Below, in pieces: positions 33,807 through 38,630 of a stretch of DNA of 38,630 nt. The number at the start of each line of letters is the position of its first letter. Positions within the stretch are counted from its first letter, which is position 1. The notes below the pieces were generated by a model. It was not told where the DNA came from. It made no database searches and worked only from the letters and a program-made list of their open reading frames with translations. Source of the stretch: an uncultured bacterium. Its GTDB lineage: Bacteria; Myxococcota_A; Polyangia; Polyangiales; Houyiibacteriaceae. The stretch spans positions 1-38,630 of the forward strand of contig CALLDH010000169.1 in NCBI GenBank assembly GCA_937998345.1, in the 5' to 3' direction. The position numbers and the translations under genes were made by a program.

Positions 33807-35600
33807 ATGGGAACGAAGGAGAACATGCTCCGCGGAATCTGCGCGGACCGATATCGGCCGGACAAGATTCCCGAGTCCGTCGACACAGTCGTGATCGGCA
33901 GCGGCATGAGTGGGCTCACCGCCGCAGCTGTGCTCTCGCGCACGGGGCAGCGCGTGCTGGTCCTTGAACAGCACTACGTGGCTGGCGGGGGTTCCCACAT
34001 GTTCCAGCTCAAGGGCGGGCTGCATTTCGACTCGGGGCTCCACTACCTGGTCCCTTACTCCGGGCTTCTGATGTGGCTCGCTACGGGTGGCAACGAGATG
34101 CCGCTCCGGTTCGAGCGCATGGGCGAACCCGACGGCACCTTCGACCGCATTGCGCTCGGAAAGGAGCCGCCTTTCGGGATCAAGCACGACGAAGCCCATC
34201 TGCCCGACCTGTACGCCCGCTTCCCGGAGCGCAAAGACGACATCGACGAGTTCTTGCGAGTCTCGGAGCAAGTGTTGAAACGCTTTCCACTCTTCGTCCT
34301 CTCGAAGGCCTTCCCGGTCTGGCTTCAAAAGCCCTGGCATCGTCACGTGCTCGGTGAGACCTGGCAGCGCTACGCGGGCCGCAGCCTCAAGGAAGTGCTT
34401 CAAGAGATCACCGACGAGCCCTTACTCGCGGGACTCCTGGCTGGTCCCTGGATGGACACCGGTGCACCGCCTGATCGCGCGAGCTTTCTTCTGGGCGCCT
34501 GCGTTGCGCGCGGGCTCGCCATCGAAGGAGGCGCGTACCCCGTGGGGGGCTCCCAGGAGCTGGCGAAGTGCCTCGTTCCCGTGATCACAGGCGCCGGCGG
34601 ACGGGTGCTGGTGCGCGCAAGCGTCGAAGAGATCCTCGTCGATTCCGCAAAGGGTTGCACGACAGGCGTGCGTCTCGCCGACGGAACCGTCGTCCCGTGC
34701 AAGCAGGTGATTTCGAGCGTCGGCTATCACAACACCTTCGGCAAGCTCGTTTCGAAAAAGGTCACCGAGCAATTCGAGATCCCGCGTCGTCTCCCCATCG
34801 GGAGCTCCTGCGGCTTCATCATGGCCAACATCGGCCTCCGAGGAACCGCAGAGGAGCTCGGGCTCACCTGCGCCAATCTCTGGTACCACCCTACGCGTGA
34901 CGATGGGGACATGTTCGGCGCCATCGACGACTTCATGTCGAATCCCACCGACCCAGGCCACGATCCGATGATCATGGTGACCTTTCCGTCCATCAAGGCT
35001 CGGCAGGGCGCGACGCAGAACGGCGACAAGACGACCTGCCAGATCCTGTGCATGGCCGAGCACGCCTGGTTCGCGCAGTACGCGGATCGACCCACCCGCA
35101 AGCGAGGCGCCGAGTACAAGGCCGTCAAGCGAGAGTGGGGCGAACGCCTGGTCGCCCTCTTGCTGCGCTTCTATCCGCAACTCGACGGCAGGATCGAGCT
35201 CGTGGACGTCTCGACACCTCTCTCGATCGAGCACTACCTCGGCGCGCACCAGGGGGGCGCAGTGGGTCTCGATCATACCCCGGAGCGCTTCACCGACTGG
35301 AGCCTGGTCGAGCGCCTCAACGCTCGCACGCCGATCGAAGGCCTCTGGCTCACGGGTCAGGACACGGTCACCTGTGGACAACCCATCGTCCAGGGCGCAG
35401 GCCTGATCACGGCGTTTCGCGTGCTGGGCCTCCAGCAATCGCTTCGGTACCTGGCCCGCACGCTCCCACCCATCGTGGGCAGCCTGGCTCAGCAACGACG
35501 GAGCGACTCGTCGAATGGGCCGCGCCCTGAGCTCGATCGTGCTTCGCAACCGACGAGCCGCGACCCTGAGGCCAAGCACGTGCTGGCTGCCGAAGAGTGA
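33807..35600 (+). CDS. Retinol saturase/phytoene-desaturase-like FAD oxidoreductase
   Basis: A 597-residue FAD amine-oxidase-fold enzyme. VVIGSGMSGLTAAAVLSRTG and VLVLEQHYVAGGGSHMFQ are the Rossmann and FAD-ribose motifs, and LTGQDTVTCGQPIVQGAGL is the C-terminal FAD motif. GGLHFDSGLHYLVPYSGLL and EHYLGAHQGGAVGLDH fit the retinol saturase (RetSat)/CrtI-like group, which saturates or isomerises double bonds of isoprenoids. The ATG at 33807 is used; GGAG lies only three bases before a later ATG (33825), so the true start may differ. An 11-bp tandem repeat lies upstream. It follows cysK and is likely expressed separately. Confidence 0.8.
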   Translation: MGTKENMLRGICADRYRPDKIPESVDTVVIGSGMSGLTAAAVLSRTGQRVLVLEQHYVAGGGSHMFQLKGGLHFDSGLHYLVPYSGLLMWLATGGNEMPLRFERMGEPDGTFDRIALGKEPPFGIKHDEAHLPDLYARFPERKDDIDEFLRVSEQVLKRFPLFVLSKAFPVWLQKPWHRHVLGETWQRYAGRSLKEVLQEITDEPLLAGLLAGPWMDTGAPPDRASFLLGACVARGLAIEGGAYPVGGSQELAKCLVPVITGAGGRVLVRASVEEILVDSAKGCTTGVRLADGTVVPCKQVISSVGYHNTFGKLVSKKVTEQFEIPRRLPIGSSCGFIMANIGLRGTAEELGLTCANLWYHPTRDDGDMFGAIDDFMSNPTDPGHDPMIMVTFPSIKARQGATQNGDKTTCQILCMAEHAWFAQYADRPTRKRGAEYKAVKREWGERLVALLLRFYPQLDGRIELVDVSTPLSIEHYLGAHQGGAVGLDHTPERFTDWSLVERLNARTPIEGLWLTGQDTVTCGQPIVQGAGLITAFRVLGLQQSLRYLARTLPPIVGSLAQQRRSDSSNGPRPELDRASQPTSRDPEAKHVLAAEE

Positions 35601-35656
35601 CCCGCCGGGCCTGGCGGACCGCTTGATGCACGTGGGGTAGCGGTGCTACAAGAACC

Positions 35657-36805
35657 GTGACTCTAATGACAGGGTTTTTGGAGATGGGGCAGGGGACCAC
35701 CTCGGTCGAGCGCGGAATTCGGGTGCGCGAGGCAAGGCCTGAGGACAATCGATTCCTGATCGACCTCAGTGAGCAGTGTCCCATGCAGGCGGACACCTCC
35801 CTGCTGATCGAGCGCTCGCCAGACTTCTTTGCGCTCTCGAATGCGAGAGGCAGCTCTTGGACTGCCGTTGTTGAAGCGGGAGGACGCCTGGTGGCGTGTG
35901 CCAGTGTTGCGCGGCGCCCTGCGTGGGTCTCCGGCAAGCGGATGGAAATGGGTGTCATCGCCGACGTGAAGGTCTCCCCGGACCATCGAGGGCGAGGAGT
36001 CGCAGGGCAGTTGCTGACGCACCTCGTGCAGGCGGAGCGTGCGCGTGCGCCGGCCGTCTTTGCGGGCCTGACCGCAGCAGGTAACCAGTCGATCGATGGC
36101 ATGTTGCGAAGCTTTGGGGAAATGCTTCCGCTCAACCGCCTCGCCACGTTCACGTCGTATGAGCTGCTGCCCTTGATTCCCCTCAGGGTCAGGAAGGACC
36201 TTCTGATCCGGCCCGCGACCGAATCGGACCGAAGTGTTATGGTGTCGCTCCTCTCGAGATTTCACCGTAGCTACTGCTTTGGGCCGGTGTTTGAGGACGG
36301 CGGTTTCGAGGCGCAACTGGCGCGTAGCCCAGGGATGGACATTTCGTCGTACTGGCTGGCTTTTCGCGGAAACGTGCTCGAGGCGGCGCTTGGGACTTGG
36401 GACCAAAGCGCGTTCAAGCGCATTCGCGTTCTGAGCATGCCGAGCAGCATGCGCCTGGCTGTGGAGTCGCTCCGGAAGGTGTCGGCGTTCGCACCGCTTC
36501 CCAAGCTGCCGACGGTCGGGGACGTCTTGCGTCTTCGCTACCTCCGCCACGCCGCCCATCTGCCAGGAAAGCTCGACTCGCTCAGCGCCCTAGTTCGGCA
36601 CTGCGTCAATGATGCGCGCAAGCGGGAGGATCATTTCGTTCTCTTCACCTGCGCGGATACGGATCCACTTGCCGGAGCCGTGCGAGGAATTCCCCGATTC
36701 ACCTATCGATATGGCCTCACCGCAGGCTGCAATCGTCCCGAGGCCCAGCCGCTACTCGAAGCGATTGGCGATCAAACTTTCTACGACGACGCGAGTCTTT
36801 CATGA
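35657..36805 (+). CDS. Tandem GNAT-family N-acetyltransferase
   Basis: A 382-residue protein made of two GNAT-like halves. The first (residues about 20-150) has IRVREARPEDNRFLIDLSEQ and VKVSPDHRGRGVAGQLLTHL, the motif A acetyl/acyl-CoA pyrophosphate loop. The second half (about 175-380) starts LLIRPATESDRSVMVSLLSR, again the look of a GNAT N-terminus, but its motif A is not recognisable and it is probably degenerate, as in mycothiol synthase-like two-domain GNATs. Start is GTG 35657 or ATG 35666. The TGA overlaps the ATG of the DUF3419 gene by four bases. Acyl donor and acceptor unknown; the neighbour suggests the acceptor may be its amino product. Confidence 0.75.
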   Translation: MTLMTGFLEMGQGTTSVERGIRVREARPEDNRFLIDLSEQCPMQADTSLLIERSPDFFALSNARGSSWTAVVEAGGRLVACASVARRPAWVSGKRMEMGVIADVKVSPDHRGRGVAGQLLTHLVQAERARAPAVFAGLTAAGNQSIDGMLRSFGEMLPLNRLATFTSYELLPLIPLRVRKDLLIRPATESDRSVMVSLLSRFHRSYCFGPVFEDGGFEAQLARSPGMDISSYWLAFRGNVLEAALGTWDQSAFKRIRVLSMPSSMRLAVESLRKVSAFAPLPKLPTVGDVLRLRYLRHAAHLPGKLDSLSALVRHCVNDARKREDHFVLFTCADTDPLAGAVRGIPRFTYRYGLTAGCNRPEAQPLLEAIGDQTFYDDASLS

Positions 36806-37959
36806 ACGATACGAAGACCCCAGGGCACGACGGTGTCCAGCTTGATGAGCTCATCTTCACGTTGAGCTGGGAAGATCCAGCACTCGACGTGGAGGCGCTA
36901 CGCGTGAGCTCAAACACGCGCATTGCGACCGTTGCCTCGGGAGGGTGCAACGCGCTCACCTTCCTCTTGCATGACCCCGCATTCGTCTACGCGTTCGACT
37001 ACAATCTCACGCAGGTTTGGACGCTACAGCTCAAAGCGGCCGCGTTCCGAACCCTCGATCACGCAGCGGTCCTCGAGTTGTTTGGAGTGCGTGAGTCGAA
37101 TCGGCGTCGCACGCTCGTCGAAACGGCGGTCCAAGAGCTCTCCCCTGAAGCGCGTCAATACTGGCTCGGTCGCGAGGACCTAGTGCAACAGGGTTTGCTT
37201 GGCCTCGGGCGCTACGAGCGGTTTGTCCGCGCCTTTCGGACCCTGCTTCGCCTCATACAGGGGCGACGTCGAATCGAAGCTTTGTTCGACGAGCGCGATC
37301 AGCAAGCCCGCGTGGAGTTCTTCGAGAACAAATGGAACAGCCGGGCTTGGCGCTTGCTTTTCAAAGCCTTCTTCAACAAGACCGTCCTGTCCCGACGGGG
37401 GCTGAGCCCGGAGTACTTCACATTCGATGACGGCTCGACTTCCTTTGCCGACAGCTTTGCACGACGTACTCGACACGCGTTGACGGAGCTTTCCGTACGC
37501 GACAACCATTTTCTCGCGCAGTACACCCGCGGTGCGTATCTCGACGAGGAACATCTTCCCGACTATCTGCGCGAGGAGAATTTCGATCTTTTGCGTTCGC
37601 GCCTCGATCGACTCGTACTAGAGCAGAACGACGTTCGAAGCCTCGTGGAGCGCTTTGGGCCGTCGGCCTTCGACGGCATCTGCCTCTCCAACGTGTTCGA
37701 GTTAATGTCCGAAGCCGAAACGCAAGACGTATTGCAGAAGCTCGCTCCCTGCCTGGTTCCCGGTGGTCGTATGACCTTGCGCAATCTGATGATCCCGCGC
37801 GCTGTGAAAGGCGAGCTGGCAAGGCAGCTCGTTCGCGATGAACCCCTGTCCCGAGCCTTGCTCTTCAAGGATCGTTCCTTCGTTTACCGTTCGTTTCAGG
37901 TCTATACGTACCGGCCGGACGAGGCCGACAGAGAGTCGAGAAAGGTAGCCAATGCTTAG
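36802..37959 (+). CDS. DUF3419 / BtaA-like SAM 3-amino-3-carboxypropyl transferase
   Basis: A 385-residue member of the DUF3419 family. BtaA of betaine-lipid (DGTS) synthesis moves the 3-amino-3-carboxypropyl group of S-adenosylmethionine to diacylglycerol. Family marks: FTLSWEDPALDVEAL (19-33), TVASGGCNALTFLL (43-56, SAM loop), FDYNLTQVW (65-73), NSRAWRLLFKAFFNKTV in the middle, and FDGICLSNVFELM near the C-terminus. There is no BtaB (the N-trimethylating partner) next to it or anywhere in the window, so the product is not expected to be plain DGTS. It is coupled to a GNAT gene upstream and a di-iron gene downstream. Acceptor substrate unknown; diacylglycerol is only one option. Confidence 0.82.
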   Translation: MNDTKTPGHDGVQLDELIFTLSWEDPALDVEALRVSSNTRIATVASGGCNALTFLLHDPAFVYAFDYNLTQVWTLQLKAAAFRTLDHAAVLELFGVRESNRRRTLVETAVQELSPEARQYWLGREDLVQQGLLGLGRYERFVRAFRTLLRLIQGRRRIEALFDERDQQARVEFFENKWNSRAWRLLFKAFFNKTVLSRRGLSPEYFTFDDGSTSFADSFARRTRHALTELSVRDNHFLAQYTRGAYLDEEHLPDYLREENFDLLRSRLDRLVLEQNDVRSLVERFGPSAFDGICLSNVFELMSEAETQDVLQKLAPCLVPGGRMTLRNLMIPRAVKGELARQLVRDEPLSRALLFKDRSFVYRSFQVYTYRPDEADRESRKVANA

Positions 37960-38630
37960 TCCAGAACATGAACGCTATCGTCCGGTTCATCAGATCATCC
38001 TGTCCCAGGCGGTGGCAGGAGAGGCTATTGCGATTCGGCACTTGGCGCGCATGATTTGCTTGAGCAAAGACCTGGACGAGCGGCTAGAGCTGGTGCAGGA
38101 CGCAGGCAGGGAGCGTGCTCACCTGTTGAGCCTACGCTCCGTCGCCGCAGATATAGGAGCTCCGCTCGTTGCCGCTCCCGATCCGTACTGGGACGAGGTC
38201 GGTCGAGCATTCGATTCATTCGCTGATGCGGGGGATCTCGACGGCTGTTACATCGTCCAAGACGTTGTTCTCGAGTGCTACGCCATTACGCTGTACCGCG
38301 CCCTCGAAACCTGTACGGAGCCCTTCTTGGCGGAGCTGGTTCGTCGCATCGCCGACGAAGAGGAACGGCACCTGGCTCACGGCATCGAACGGGTGCGACG
38401 AGACCTCGAACGCGACCCATCGAAAGTCCATGCGCGGATTGAGGAGGCCAACGAGTCGGTTGCGCGCGTACTTGCCGGTTGGGTTCGCGAGGAGGACTGC
38501 GAACCGATCTGCGGCGTCTGTGGTAGCGTGGGAGGGACCTGTGCCAAGGACGACCTGCGTTTGCTCGGCATGGATCTTCCGAGTTTGCAGCCGGCGTTTG
38601 CACAATTGTATGGAGACAGCCTTCGTGCGG
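37952..38630 (+). CDS. Ferritin-like di-iron protein, 3' end outside window
   Basis: An ATG at 37952 overlaps the DUF3419 stop by eight bases (ATGCTTAG). The frame remains open to the window edge (226 residues seen). The four-helix di-iron pattern is complete: Glu24 (GEAIAIRHL), Glu54 and His57 (RERAHLL), Glu108 (VVLECYAI), Glu137 and His140 (DEEERHLAHG). This is the E...ExxH...E...ExxH order of ferritin-like oxygenases/desaturases (aldehyde-deformylating oxygenase, MiaE, rubrerythrin relatives). After it comes a four-cysteine patch, Cys183, 187, 190 and 197 (DCEPICGVCGSVGGTC), which could bind a metal and is not usual in the ferritin fold. Likely oxidises or desaturates the product of the two genes before it; substrate unknown. 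Confidence 0.72.
   Translation, partial: MLSPEHERYRPVHQIILSQAVAGEAIAIRHLARMICLSKDLDERLELVQDAGRERAHLLSLRSVAADIGAPLVAAPDPYWDEVGRAFDSFADAGDLDGCYIVQDVVLECYAITLYRALETCTEPFLAELVRRIADEEERHLAHGIERVRRDLERDPSKVHARIEEANESVARVLAGWVREEDCEPICGVCGSVGGTCAKDDLRLLGMDLPSLQPAFAQLYGDSLRA

Noticed and set aside
32586..34403. A 605-codon open frame on the - strand
   Set aside because: It is antisense to cysK and the RetSat-like gene, both of which have clear cofactor motifs; the His/Arg/Gly-rich translation has no domain and bridges two genes.
34422..35579. A 385-codon open frame on the - strand
   Set aside because: It is the shadow of the RetSat-like gene: Arg/Ala/Glu-rich with no motif.

Overview
The window is GC-rich bacterial DNA. 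It carries many secreted lipoproteins of unknown function, several FAD- or NAD-dependent oxidoreductases, a sterol/lipid-type Rieske oxygenase, a retinol-saturase-like flavoprotein and a betaine-lipid-type (BtaA/DUF3419) enzyme. This mix, with relaxed gene spacing, GTG/TTG starts and few operons, suggests a Myxococcota-like (deltaproteobacterial) environmental genome. That placement is inferred from gene content and was not computed. No rRNA, tRNA, CRISPR array, phage or plasmid module was seen.

Layout. Positions 1-6700 (+ strand): the 3' part of a type II NADH dehydrogenase, a secreted thioredoxin-fold-like protein, a three-gene HlyD/MacB-type ABC export operon with overlapping genes, and two exported proteins. 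Positions 6768-8872 (- strand): a translationally coupled FAD oxidoreductase and short-chain dehydrogenase. Positions 8900-10400 are decayed: a frameshifted small gene, a C-terminal fragment of a REP-associated tyrosine transposase (RAYT) and a DoxX-family gene split by one base. Positions 10371-15928 (+): a secreted/membrane protein, an MFS transporter with an intrinsic terminator, an aldehyde-dehydrogenase-fold enzyme and an amidase. Positions 16100-24200 hold two full-length 305-residue RAYT genes with matching 5' flanks, an SMP-30-type lipoprotein, a Notum-like pectinacetylesterase lipoprotein, a host-attachment-type protein, a lipoprotein and several gene remnants. Positions 24237-30698: a PNPOx-like protein, an alpha/beta hydrolase, an NlpC/P60-like lipoprotein with an autotransporter-type beta repeat, a TPP-dependent enzyme, a GST and a VOC protein. 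Positions 30772-38630 (all +): a Rieske oxygenase, a lipoprotein, cysteine synthase, a retinol-saturase-like enzyme, and a tightly overlapping trio of tandem GNAT, DUF3419/BtaA-like and ferritin-like di-iron protein that runs off the window end.

Three themes stand out. The first is a repeat landscape: a 50-bp intergenic repeat in at least four similarly oriented copies, one carrying a 42-bp hairpin insert flanked by a 6-bp direct repeat, plus RAYT genes with REP-like palindromes at conserved spacing. The second is the GNAT-BtaA-diiron trio, the best candidate for an undescribed (amino-lipid or acyl-homoserine-like) pathway. The third is a set of single-base frame disruptions, two or three in short homopolymers, which may be true pseudogenes or consensus errors.
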